This document shows, in pieces, positions 54,696-62,948 of a stretch of 64,000 nucleotides of DNA (within the stretch, counting starts at the first letter, position 1; each line of letters opens with the position of its first letter). The DNA is from Halorubrum halophilum. Lineage in GTDB: Archaea > Halobacteriota > Halobacteria > Halobacteriales > Haloferacaceae. The stretch covers positions 1 through 64,000 of the forward strand of contig NZ_BBJP01000036.1 of the NCBI RefSeq assembly GCF_000739595.1, read 5' to 3'. Made by a program: the position numbers and the translations under genes. The notes under the pieces were generated by a model. That model did no database searches. It was not told the DNA's origin and was given only the letters and a program-made list of their open reading frames with translations.

Positions 54696-55910
54696 ATGAA
54701 ACGGACGACGGTCGCCGTGGCGCTCCTCGTCGCGGTCGGCGTGGGGCTCGCGGCCTCCGGCTTCTTCGCCGGGGCGGGCGACGAGGCCCCGCCGCCGACC
54801 GTCGAGGAGCCGGCGCCCTCGGGAGTGGACGAGGCGTCGCTCATCGCGGTCGCCGGCGACTACCGGCTCTGGCCGTACACGAGCCGGAGCACCTCGGCCG
54901 AGGGGCGGACGCTCGCGATCAACGTCCTCTTTCACGCCGACGCGGCGACGACGCGGCGGGCGATCGAGGGGCAGACAGAGACCGGCTGGGAGGAGACAGA
55001 GGAGGCGGAGGCGGCGGCGACCGCCGACGCCGAGCGGGTGGAAGCGCTCGTTGAGCGCGACTGGGCGGACGCGCACAGCTCCGACCGCTACAGCTACGTG
55101 GAGGGCCCGGACGGCGGCGTCTGGCTGGGGGAGACGTTCGAGCTCCACGACGGCGCGTACCTCGGCGTGCGCGACCACCTCCGGGCGTACGAGTCGCCCG
55201 ACGGCGCCTACACCGCGGTGCAGGCCCACGAGGAGTACTACGACTGGTTCCGGCTCCGCCACACGGTGCCGGGCATCGACGACCCGTCGGTCCGGCTCGA
55301 AGACGAGTTCATCCACGGCGCGGTCGACGCTGAGGTCAGCCGCGAGTACCGCGGCATCGAGGGCGGGTGGAGCGACGGCTGGGTCTCGGTGGTCGAGCTG
55401 GCGGCGCTGGCGACGCTGTCCGGCGCGCTACTCCGGCGACGAACCCGAGCCGCGGCGGTCGAGTTCGCTCGCCGCGGTCGGCGAGAGGCGGTTCGACACG
55501 CGGACGCCGCGGTGCTCGGCGCCGCGCTCGCGGCCGTCATCGTCGGTGTCCGGGTGGCCGGAGTCGCGCTGGAGGCCGCGTACCCCGGAGTCGGACCGAA
55601 GCTCATCGCCGCCCCGCTGTACCTCGTCATCGCGGTCGGAATCCCGGCACTCGTCGTCGCGCGGGCGCCCGAGTCGGACCCGAGCGCGGCGCTTCTTGGG
55701 GTCGTCGTCGGGCTGGGCGCGGGGTTCGTGATCGACTTCGCCGCGCTCGGCGTGGCGGTGCCGCCCGACCTCCTCGTCCACCGGGTCGCCCTGCTCGCCG
55801 CGCTCGGCGTCGTCGCGATGGGGCGCGCCGCCGCTGACCGCCCGGTGCTCGCCGCGGGGCTGGCGGCGTGGGCGGTCGGGCTGGCACTCCCGCTCGCAGA
55901 CGTGATCTGA
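54696..55910 (+). CDS. Membrane protein with exported N-terminal domain, unknown function
   Basis: The 404-residue protein has a signal-like helix (MKRTTVAVALLVAVGVGLAA), an outside domain of about 200 residues rich in Trp, Tyr and Glu (GDYRLWPYTSRSTSAEGRTL, RYSYVEGPDGGVWLGETFEL), then five or six membrane helices from about 230 on, some arginine-flanked (ALLRRRTRAAAVEFARRGRR). I recognise no family. The following gene starts about 110 bases later and could be part of the same group. Confidence 0.7.
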   Translation: MKRTTVAVALLVAVGVGLAASGFFAGAGDEAPPPTVEEPAPSGVDEASLIAVAGDYRLWPYTSRSTSAEGRTLAINVLFHADAATTRRAIEGQTETGWEETEEAEAAATADAERVEALVERDWADAHSSDRYSYVEGPDGGVWLGETFELHDGAYLGVRDHLRAYESPDGAYTAVQAHEEYYDWFRLRHTVPGIDDPSVRLEDEFIHGAVDAEVSREYRGIEGGWSDGWVSVVELAALATLSGALLRRRTRAAAVEFARRGRREAVRHADAAVLGAALAAVIVGVRVAGVALEAAYPGVGPKLIAAPLYLVIAVGIPALVVARAPESDPSAALLGVVVGLGAGFVIDFAALGVAVPPDLLVHRVALLAALGVVAMGRAAADRPVLAAGLAAWAVGLALPLADVI

Positions 55911-56017
55911 GAGGCTCTCGCGGTCGATTCGCCCGGATCGACGGGCGTATCGGGGGTTCGATCCGACGACGACACCACAGAAGAGATATACGCGGGGGGC
56001 GAAACAGCGACGAACAC

Positions 56018-58030
56018 ATGACGCGGCAGGCCAGCCGGCGCGGGGTGCTCGCGGGCGGGTTCGCGGCCCTGAGCGCCGGCTGTCTCGGTCGCACGCGGAA
56101 CATCGCCGGACGCGACCGGTCCTCGCAGTTGACCCTAGAGATCAACGCCCCGCCCGCCGACAGAGATCCCAACGCGATCCGGATCGCGAGACACCTCGCC
56201 GAGAACCTGGACGCGGTGGGCATCGACGCCCGGATCAACACACTCGGGCTCACCGACCTCCGGCGGAAGGTGCTCATCAACCACAACTTCGACGTGTACG
56301 TCGGGCAGTTCCGGGAAGCGGAACCGTTCGACCCGGACGCGATGTACGGGTTCACCCACTCGCAGTTCGTCGCGGAGTCGGGGTGGCAGAACCCGTTCGG
56401 GTTCACCGACATCAACGGCACCGACGAGCTGCTCGCGAGCCAGCGCCGGATGGACGGCGACGAGCGACGCGAGGCGGTGGCGGACCTCCAGCGGACCCTC
56501 GGCGAACTGCAGCCGTTCACGGTCGTCGCGTTTCCAGACCCACTCACGGCGGTCCGCGAGGACCGCTTCGAGAACTGGACGAACCGGCAACCGCTGTCGG
56601 TCGGGGGGTTGCTCGGGTTGGAGCGCGTCGACGGAGGGGGCGCCGGCGGGGGCGAGACCGAAGGCGGGAACGGGACGGACGGCGACGGCGCCAACCGGAC
56701 CGCCGACGGCAACGAGACCGCCGACGGCAACGAGACCGCCGACGGCAACGAGACCGCCGACAACGAGACCGGGGACGGGCTGATCGACGACACCCCGCTC
56801 GCCGACGACGACGGTGCGAGCGACGCCGCGACCCTCCGGCTCGTGACGACCGACGAGCGCATCACGCAGAACTGGAACCCGATCGCCGCCGAGTACCGGC
56901 ACTACGGCACCTTCACCTCCCTGCTGTACGACCGGCTCGCGCTGGTCGACGACGGGGAGGTGATCCCGTGGCTCGCGGCCGACTGGGGGCGCGTCGGCGA
57001 TTCGGGGATCGAGATCTCGCTTCGGGAGGCTGACTGGCACGACGGGGAACCGGTGACGGCCGACGACGTCGCGTTCACGTACGAGTTCCTCCGCGATACC
57101 GCGATGGGAACGACCGAGTCGCCGGTGCCGACGCCGACGTTCCGCGGTCGGGTGTCCGCCGTCGACGAGGCGACCGCCGTCGACGAGGCGACGGTCAGGC
57201 TAACGCTCGACGGGGTTACCGATGCGGTCGGCGTGCGCGCGCTCCAAGTCCCGATCCTCCCGAAGCACGTCTGGGAGGAACGGACCGGCGTGGCGACGAT
57301 CGGCGGCTTCGAGTTCGACGCGGAGACGACGGAGGCCGTGGTGACGAACAACGAGAACCCGATCGGGAGCGGCCCGGTACGGTTCGTCGAGGCCTCCCCG
57401 GAGGAGTCGGTCGCCTTCGAGCGCAACCCGGACCACTTCCTGACTCGTGCGGCCGACGGCTCGACCGGCGGGACAGACGGCGACGACTCGACCGACGACG
57501 AGGCGGACCCGCTCGCGGGGATCCCCGAGCGGTTCCGCGGGAAGCCGGCGTTCGACCGGCTGGAGATCGAGGTGATGGGGTCGGACATCGCAGCGGTACA
57601 GGCGGTCGGCGACGGGTTCGCGGACGCGACCGTCTCGAACCTCGGTCCGGACTCCATCCCCCGAATCGGACGCGAGGCCGACGCGCGGCTCGTCACGGGC
57701 CAGTCCGGCGGGTTCTACCACGTCGGTTACAACACCCGACGAGCGCCGCTGTCGAACCCCCGGTTCCGCGGAGTGCTCGCGTCGCTGATCGACAAGCGGA
57801 CTCTCGTCGACACCGCGTTCAACGGGTACGCCGAAGCCGCCGTCTCGCCGCTCGCCGCCACCCCCGAGTGGGTACCGTCGGACCTCCGGTGGGAGGACCG
57901 CGAGACCGACCCCGTCCACCCGTTCGTCAGTGAGTCCGGATCGCTCGACGCCGAGACCGCCCGCGACCGGCTCCGCGAGGCCGGGTACCGGTTCGATGAG
58001 GAGGGGCGGCTGCTCGCGCCGGACACATGA
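56018..58030 (+). CDS. ABC substrate-binding lipoprotein (SBP family 5), circularly permuted
   Basis: The 670-residue protein has a Tat signal and lipobox (RRGVLAGGFAALSAGC, Cys22). Residues 37-205 (LTLEINAPPADRDPNAIRIA, LDAVGIDARINTLG, NFDVYVGQF) look like the C-terminal part of an OppA-type protein. Residues from 271 (LRLVTTDERITQNWNPIAAE) are its N-terminal and middle part and end with ARDRLREAGYRFDEEGRLLA, exactly where the normal family would continue into the segment found at the N-terminus. The linker near 228-250 holds NET sequon repeats. It would deliver peptides or similar to an ABC importer; none is adjacent. Confidence 0.85.
   Translation: MTRQASRRGVLAGGFAALSAGCLGRTRNIAGRDRSSQLTLEINAPPADRDPNAIRIARHLAENLDAVGIDARINTLGLTDLRRKVLINHNFDVYVGQFREAEPFDPDAMYGFTHSQFVAESGWQNPFGFTDINGTDELLASQRRMDGDERREAVADLQRTLGELQPFTVVAFPDPLTAVREDRFENWTNRQPLSVGGLLGLERVDGGGAGGGETEGGNGTDGDGANRTADGNETADGNETADGNETADNETGDGLIDDTPLADDDGASDAATLRLVTTDERITQNWNPIAAEYRHYGTFTSLLYDRLALVDDGEVIPWLAADWGRVGDSGIEISLREADWHDGEPVTADDVAFTYEFLRDTAMGTTESPVPTPTFRGRVSAVDEATAVDEATVRLTLDGVTDAVGVRALQVPILPKHVWEERTGVATIGGFEFDAETTEAVVTNNENPIGSGPVRFVEASPEESVAFERNPDHFLTRAADGSTGGTDGDDSTDDEADPLAGIPERFRGKPAFDRLEIEVMGSDIAAVQAVGDGFADATVSNLGPDSIPRIGREADARLVTGQSGGFYHVGYNTRRAPLSNPRFRGVLASLIDKRTLVDTAFNGYAEAAVSPLAATPEWVPSDLRWEDRETDPVHPFVSESGSLDAETARDRLREAGYRFDEEGRLLAPDT
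56701..56769 (+). repeat. Tandem 18-bp coding repeat giving NET sequons
   Basis: CGCCGACGGCAACGAGAC occurs three times in a row (56701-56754), followed by a 15-base shortened copy. Each codes for (T)ADGNE and places Asn-Glu-Thr, an N-glycosylation sequon, in the linker between the two swapped parts of the substrate-binding protein. Repeat number is likely to vary between strains. Confidence 0.9.
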
Positions 58031-58863
58031 GCCCGCTCCTGTCGGTCGTGGGGTCGCTCGCGCTGTGGGTGGGCTCCGCCCTGCTCGTCGCGAGCGTCGC
58101 CATCGTCGGTCCGCGGCGGCTGTACGCGCTCTGGAACGACCTGCGCGACCGGCTGTGGGAGATCCGGAAGCCCCTCGCCGCGCTGGTGGTCGTGTTGATA
58201 GCGAGCGCGATCGGTCGGAGCTCCCTCCAGACGGTCTCGGAGCTGTTCGGGCTTCCACTGACGTGGGCAATCTACGCGTTGGAGGGCAACTTCGTCGCGT
58301 GGGTGCAGGCGACGTTCGGCTCCCCGCGGCTGACGATGTACTTCTCGGCGGTGTACGTGTACGGGTACGTGTTCCTGCTCGCGTTCCCGTTCCTCGCGTA
58401 CCTGGCCCTCCCGCGGACGACGACCGTGAAGCGGCTCATCGTCGCGTACGCGCTCAACTACGCGATCGGCCTCGTGCTCTACACGATCGTCCTCGCGCAT
58501 GGCCCGCGCAACGTCATGCCCGAGATGGTGACCTCGCTGCTTTTCACCCACAACCCGGAGTTCATGGCGCTGACGGGCGAGGTGAACGAGCCGACGAACG
58601 TCTTCCCCTCGCTGCACACGTCGCTGTCGGTGACCATCGGGACGTTCGCGGTCCTGACCCGGCGGGAGTACCCGCTGTGGACGCCGATCGCCGCGTGGCT
58701 CGCGACGAGCGTGGTGATCGCGACGATGTACCTCGGGATCCACTGGCTCACCGACGTGATCGGCGGGACCGCGCTGGCGCTCGGCGCGGTGTACCTGTCG
58801 TATCGGATCGTCGACGAGGACGGGGGGAGAGAGGGAGAAAACGGCGTCGACAGCGAGGAGTGA
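58027..58863 (+). CDS. PAP2/phosphatidic acid phosphatase-like membrane protein
   Basis: The 278-residue protein has about seven hydrophobic segments and the later two PAP2 motifs: NVFPSLHTSLSV with the catalytic histidine and YLGIHWLTDVIGG with the second. The first motif (KxxxxxxRP) is not obvious, as in the IPC-synthase/AUR1-like branch. It may hydrolyse or transfer lipid phosphates. The start overlaps the substrate-binding protein stop (ATGA). Confidence 0.85.
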   Translation: MSPLLSVVGSLALWVGSALLVASVAIVGPRRLYALWNDLRDRLWEIRKPLAALVVVLIASAIGRSSLQTVSELFGLPLTWAIYALEGNFVAWVQATFGSPRLTMYFSAVYVYGYVFLLAFPFLAYLALPRTTTVKRLIVAYALNYAIGLVLYTIVLAHGPRNVMPEMVTSLLFTHNPEFMALTGEVNEPTNVFPSLHTSLSVTIGTFAVLTRREYPLWTPIAAWLATSVVIATMYLGIHWLTDVIGGTALALGAVYLSYRIVDEDGGREGENGVDSEE

Positions 58864-58890
58864 ACGGGTCTCGGTCGAAAGCGGCGGTAG

Positions 58891-59556
58891 CTACCCCTCG
58901 ACGAGCCGTTCGAGCTGCTCCGGCGGAACCGCGCCGCGCGCGGCGTGGCCGTCGTACGCGAAGGTCGGGACCCCGGTGACCCCGCGCTCCCGCGCCGCGG
59001 TGAACAGGTCGGTGACGCGGTCGCGGAGGTCCTCGTCTTCGAGCGCCTCCTCGACGATTTCGGGATCGAGGCCGTCCACGCTCTCGGCGATGTCGACGAG
59101 CACCTCTCTGTCCCCGATGTCGCGGCCGTCCTGCCACAGCGCCGCGAATATCGCCTCGTCGAACGCGAGCCACGAGTCGGGCGCGGTCTCTCGGACGTGC
59201 ACCGAAACGATCTGCGCCGGGAGCGAGTCCACGTCGCTCCGAAGTTCCTGCGCCATCTCGGCGTCGTACTTCTCCTGTAACCGCCGGACGTTCTCGCGGG
59301 CCTGCTCGTAGTACTCCTCGTCTTTCCCGTTGTCCACGGAGTCGTCGATCTCGCCGTCCGGACCGCGCTGGCCCGCCCGGAGGTCGAAGGGGTGCCAGTC
59401 GATCGCGAGCGGCTCCTCGCGCGTCTCCTGATACTGTGCGAGCGACTGCCGGCCCAGGTAGCAGAACGGGCAGACGTAGTCGGAGTAGACCGTGATCGAC
59501 TCGGTCGCGTCGGGGGTCGGCTCGTCCGCGGCGTCCGCGGCGTCGGTGTTCGACAT
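58891..59556 (-). CDS. DsbA/FrnE-family thiol oxidoreductase
   Basis: From MSNTDAADAADEPTPDATES (59556) the product has 221 residues. The thioredoxin-fold active site is YVCPFC with C29 and C32, followed by helical insertion QARENVRRLQEKYDAEMAQE and the cis-proline loop GVTGVPTFAYDG. No signal peptide is present, so it acts in the cytoplasm, like FrnE proteins. It is divergent from thiD. Confidence 0.92.
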   Translation of the reverse strand: MSNTDAADAADEPTPDATESITVYSDYVCPFCYLGRQSLAQYQETREEPLAIDWHPFDLRAGQRGPDGEIDDSVDNGKDEEYYEQARENVRRLQEKYDAEMAQELRSDVDSLPAQIVSVHVRETAPDSWLAFDEAIFAALWQDGRDIGDREVLVDIAESVDGLDPEIVEEALEDEDLRDRVTDLFTAARERGVTGVPTFAYDGHAARGAVPPEQLERLVEG

Positions 59557-59641
59557 ACCTCCGATTCGGCCGCGAGGGGCAAAGGCCGTTCGGCGGCGGC
59601 GATCGCCACGGTTTAGGATAACTTGGTAGTACAACCCGTAT

Positions 59642-60469
59642 ATGACAACCGCACGCGACCCCGTCTCGCCGCCCGTCGCGCTCTCGATCGCCGGCAGCGA
59701 CAGCGGCGGCGGGGCGGGCATACAGGCCGACCTGAAGGCGATGACCGCGCACGGCGTCTTCGGCACCTCGGTCGTGACGGCGACGACGGCCCAGAACACC
59801 CGCGGCGTCCGCGACGTGCACGCCGTGCCGCCGGCGCACGTCGCGAGCCAGTGCGACGCCGTCTTCGACGACTTCGACGTGGGCGCGGTCAAGACCGGAA
59901 TGCTCGCCACGGCCGAGACGGTCGAGACGGTGACCGGACTGGTCGCGACCGACTCGGCCCCGGTCGTGGTGGATCCGGTGATGGTCGCGGCGACCGGCGA
60001 CCGCCTGCTGTCGCCCGACGCGGAGGAGGCGTACGAGGGGCTGATCGAGGCGGCGGCGCTCGTCACCCCAAACGCCGACGAGGCCGAAGTATTGGTCGAC
60101 GGGCCGGTCGACACGCCGGCCGACGCCGAGCGCGCGGGACGGGAGTTGGTCGCCATGGGCGCCGACGCCGCGCTCGTGAAGGGCGGTCACATCGGCGACG
60201 GCGAGCTTGTGACCGACACGCTCGTGATCGGGGAGGGGGAGGGAGAGGCGACCGCGCTCCGGCTCGAGAACCCCCGTATCGCGACCGACGCGACACACGG
60301 CTCCGGCTGCGTGCTGTCGAGCGCGATCGCGGCGCGGCTGGCGAGAGGGGAGCCGCTCCGGGATGCCGCCGGCACCGCGGTCGAGGAGATGACTGAGGCG
60401 GTCCGGCGCGGCTACGACGTGGGCGAAGGTCCGGGTGCGGTCAACCCGACGGTGCTGGGCGAGAACTGA
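59642..60469 (+). CDS. thiD: Hydroxymethylpyrimidine/phosphomethylpyrimidine kinase
   Basis: The 275-residue kinase shows SIAGSDSGGGAGIQADLKAM near the N-terminus, VVDPVMVAATGDRLL, TPNADEAEVL and the anion hole DATHGSGCVLSSAIAA. It phosphorylates HMP to HMP-PP for thiamine synthesis. It is the short form without the C-terminal ThiN domain. A GTATATG box overlaps the start region (59637-59644), with AT-rich TTTAGGATAACTT upstream; I see no TPP riboswitch. Confidence 0.94.
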   Translation: MTTARDPVSPPVALSIAGSDSGGGAGIQADLKAMTAHGVFGTSVVTATTAQNTRGVRDVHAVPPAHVASQCDAVFDDFDVGAVKTGMLATAETVETVTGLVATDSAPVVVDPVMVAATGDRLLSPDAEEAYEGLIEAAALVTPNADEAEVLVDGPVDTPADAERAGRELVAMGADAALVKGGHIGDGELVTDTLVIGEGEGEATALRLENPRIATDATHGSGCVLSSAIAARLARGEPLRDAAGTAVEEMTEAVRRGYDVGEGPGAVNPTVLGEN

Positions 60470-60562
60470 GCGGTCGGCTCCCGATCGACCGGCACCGTCG
60501 AATCTGTTTCTTCGGAGAGACTCGCGTCGGAAACAGCCGGTCGGTGAAGCGTACGTTTTGAC
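60470..60562. other. Gap between thiD and element B
   Basis: The 93 bases have T-rich stretches (CTGTTTCTTCGG and ACGTTTTGAC) that could end the thiD transcript, and nothing else recognised. Confidence 0.4.
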
Positions 60563-61062
60563 CGATAGCGGGAGTGTGTGTATCAGTGCGGTTGATCGGT
60601 CGTTTATAAGTGATCGAGTGGTGTTGCTGTCGGCTGTTTATAACTGCCAGACGGCTGTGTGGTGAACACTTCCAAAGCCCCAGCCGCTGCGGACGGCGCA
60701 CGCTCGCTGCGCTCCTCAGTCGTTCGCTCCGCTCACTCCTTGCGGTGCTTACGTCGCCTGCGCCGTCCGCAGCGGCTGCCCCTTTGAGACCCACCCGACC
60801 GCAACCGCACAGCCTCACGCCTCCCCAGCCTCGTCGGGGGTCCGGAGCGAAGCGAAGGACCCCCGACTCCCTCGCACCGTCGGTTCGCGGCCCTGCGGGC
60901 CGCTCACCGGGGCGCAGGGCGAGAGCGAAGCTCTCGCTTGAAGCCGGCGCGAAGCGCCGGCGACGCCACCGCACCGTATTTATAAGTAGTCGTCGCCGTC
61001 GCTCTCGGCTGTTTAAATACGCTATCGCCGCCATCGATTTGCAATATCGACTCCCGCTATCG
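60563..61062 (-). mobile_element. MITE-like structured repeat element, copy B
   Basis: The 500-bp copy is inverted relative to A and C. Its ends are CGATAGCGGGAGTG (60563-60576) and GACTCCCGCTATCG (61049-61062), complementary at 13 of 14 positions. The long central stem is a perfect 19 bp (60682-60700 with 60759-60777); the stem matching copy A's palindrome is 60833-60843 with 60857-60867. Additional hairpins near 60920-60960 (GCGAGAGC...GCTCTCGC and GCCGGCG...CGCCGGC) are absent from A. The CTCAAAGGGGCAGCC-type block and terminal TTATAAA boxes are conserved. It lies between thiD and the ZIP gene. Confidence 0.8.
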
Positions 61063-61137
61063 ATCACCCTCAGTCTGTACCGGGCGATCGAGGGTAAAAA
61101 GCGATCACCGACAGAGGATTTCGACAGCGCCGATCAC

Positions 61138-61935
61138 TTATAAATACGCGAGCGGCACCATCAACAGGACGCCGAGCGCGATTCCGCCGGTGAGCACGGG
61201 CTTGCCGCCGCGGGGCAGATCCGCTCCGGTTTCGAGCGCCTCGGGAATGAACTCGGAGACGACGAGGTAGATCATCGCGCCCGCCGCGAAGCCGAAGCCG
61301 TACGGGAGGAACTCGCGGGCGTAGCGGACGAACGCGAACGCGATCACGGCCCCCACCGGCTGCGGCAGACTGGAGAACACCGACCACCACACCATCTTCC
61401 ACTTCGAGACGCCCATCGACCGCAGCGGGATGGAGATGGCGGTCCCCTCCGGGACGTTGTGGATCGAGATCGCGAGCGTCATGAACACCGCCAAAAGCGG
61501 AACCGTGAACCCGAGCAGCTGAGTCCCGCCCTCCAGTCCGAGGTCGGCGAAGGAGACGCCGACCGCGATCCCCTCCGGGAAGCTGTGGACCGTCAGCACG
61601 CCGAGGATCAGGACGAGCTTCTTGAAGTCGGCCTCCTCGTACTCCTGCGGGTCGATCTCGGCGTCCATCAGCACCTCGTGGGCGAGGACGACGAGGACCA
61701 CGCCCGCGAGCATGCCGATCCCGATCTCCGCGGGCGTCCCCTCCGCGAGCCCCTCGTCGACGAGCCCGAACAGCGACGCCGCGAGCATGATCCCGGAGGC
61801 GAACCCCCACAGCGCCACGTTGCCGCGGTCGCTGATCGAATCGAAGAAGAAGAAGGGGAGCGCGCCGATCCCGGTCGCCAGCGCCGTGATCAGCCCCGCG
61901 ACGAAGACGAACGCGAACGCGTCGAGCGCGACCAT
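61138..61935 (-). CDS. ZIP-family divalent metal transporter
   Basis: From MVALDAFAFVFVAGLITALA (61935) the product has 265 residues with about eight hydrophobic segments. The two metal-site helices are HSFPEGIAVGVSF and SIHNVPEGTAISIP, with the His/Glu ligands of ZIP proteins. It would import zinc, iron or manganese. The loop VLMDAEIDPQEYEEADFKK replaces the usual His-rich loop. ATG 61962 is an alternative start adding nine polar residues. Confidence 0.9.
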   Translation of the reverse strand: MVALDAFAFVFVAGLITALATGIGALPFFFFDSISDRGNVALWGFASGIMLAASLFGLVDEGLAEGTPAEIGIGMLAGVVLVVLAHEVLMDAEIDPQEYEEADFKKLVLILGVLTVHSFPEGIAVGVSFADLGLEGGTQLLGFTVPLLAVFMTLAISIHNVPEGTAISIPLRSMGVSKWKMVWWSVFSSLPQPVGAVIAFAFVRYAREFLPYGFGFAAGAMIYLVVSEFIPEALETGADLPRGGKPVLTGGIALGVLLMVPLAYL

Positions 61936-61980
61936 ACGGTCGGCAGTTCGCTCGGTCGCCACTTAACGATCGTGGAGGAG

Positions 61981-62076
61981 TCACGCAAGTCCGCGGACGA
62001 TCCCGAAAATCAGGGCGAACAGAAGCAGCGCGGCCGACAGCAGCAACACCGCCAGCTTCGTCCCGATCGCACGCAC
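61981..62076 (-). CDS. 31-residue single-helix membrane protein (tentative)
   Basis: GTG 62076 opens MRAIGTKLAVLLLSAALLLF ending ALIFGIVRGLA and TGA. Nearly the whole product is one transmembrane helix with basic ends. Very short frames arise by chance, but the clear hydrophobicity in a non-coding gap and the compact intergenic spacing make a small membrane protein plausible. No family is known to me with certainty. Confidence 0.35.
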   Translation of the reverse strand: MRAIGTKLAVLLLSAALLLFALIFGIVRGLA

Positions 62077-62147
62077 GTTACGACAGGGAAAGGACGCGTA
62101 GACCGGACAGCCTTGCCGTCTCCAAGGGTTGACGGGAGAACCCATCG

Positions 62148-62948
62148 CTACGGAACCCCCGATCCCGGTTGCGGCTCGGTTCCGCCGGAGTGAGCGACGG
62201 CGGGAGACTCTGCGTCGGAGTTCTCACTGGACGCGTCGTCGTCCGAGTTATCGCCCTCGTCCGTGCCGGTCCGTGTGCCGTCACCGTCAACATCGGGATC
62301 CGCGGGAGAAGTCTCGGATCCCTCCGGTTCGTCGTCGGGATCCGCAGGGGGAGTCCCGGATTCTTCTGGCTCCTCGTCGGGAGCCGCGGGAGAAGTCTCT
62401 GATCCCTCCGGTTCCTCGTCGGGAGCCGCGGGAGGAGTCTCTGATCCCTCCGGTTCCCCGTCGGGGCCCGTGGAGGGGGTCTCAGATTCCTCTGGTTCCT
62501 CGTCAGGATCCGCGGGAGGAGTCTCGGATTCCTCCGGCTCCTCGTCGAGATAGCCGTCAGATTCCGGCGCCTCCGGTGGATTGTCGCCGGATCTCGGGGG
62601 CTCATCTGACGATTCGTCGTCGGTCCCGTTCATTGGGACCGGTGGCACTTTCGGAGGGGCGGGTGAGTCGTCATCTCCCAGTTCCGCTCCACCATCGGTC
62701 AGATTCGTGGGATCCGGACTGTCTCCGGACGGTTGCTTGACCGGTGACGGTTCCTCGGGGACGCCAAGCTCCGGATCGAAGACGGTCTGGGACTCCTGCT
62801 CAGACGTGAACTCCGACGCGGCCGTGGCCGTCACGGAGACGTTCTCGGTCGCAGTGAACAGCGCGACCGTGTAACCGCCACCGAACGCGGCGCTCCAGAC
62901 GAGCATCGCGGCGACGGCGAACGTACCCACCCGTCCAATCCGGGTCAT
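62148..62948 (-). CDS. Exported protein with SipW-type signal and 14-residue acidic repeats
   Basis: The 266-residue protein starts MTRIGRVGTFAVAAMLVWSA, AFGGGYTVALFTATENVSVT: a signal helix followed by the ALFTATE pattern seen in SipW-dependent TasA/CalY-type proteins. Residues 135-218 are six tandem 14-residue repeats of the type DEEPEGSETPPADP, and the rest is acidic, Pro/Ser-rich and disordered. It overlaps the signal peptidase gene stop by four bases, so the peptidase is probably its dedicated processor. A surface or filament-associated role is likely. Confidence 0.75.
   Translation of the reverse strand: MTRIGRVGTFAVAAMLVWSAAFGGGYTVALFTATENVSVTATAASEFTSEQESQTVFDPELGVPEEPSPVKQPSGDSPDPTNLTDGGAELGDDDSPAPPKVPPVPMNGTDDESSDEPPRSGDNPPEAPESDGYLDEEPEESETPPADPDEEPEESETPSTGPDGEPEGSETPPAAPDEEPEGSETSPAAPDEEPEESGTPPADPDDEPEGSETSPADPDVDGDGTRTGTDEGDNSDDDASSENSDAESPAVAHSGGTEPQPGSGVP
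62295..62546. repeat. Six 42-bp coding repeats (14-residue units)
   Basis: Six head-to-tail units encode DxEPExSxTxxAxP-type sequence in the exported protein. Units differ by a few substitutions such as PPADP, PSTGP and SPAAP, so the array has diverged somewhat. Such arrays change copy number easily. Confidence 0.9.

Noticed and set aside
59557-59641. TPP riboswitch before thiD
   Set aside because: The gap is too short and the conserved CUGAGA-type core is not present.
60441-61143. Reading frames on both strands inside element B
   Set aside because: They are fixed by the repeat's sequence, recur in the other copy with frame changes, and overlap the hairpin stems; no codon bias is seen.
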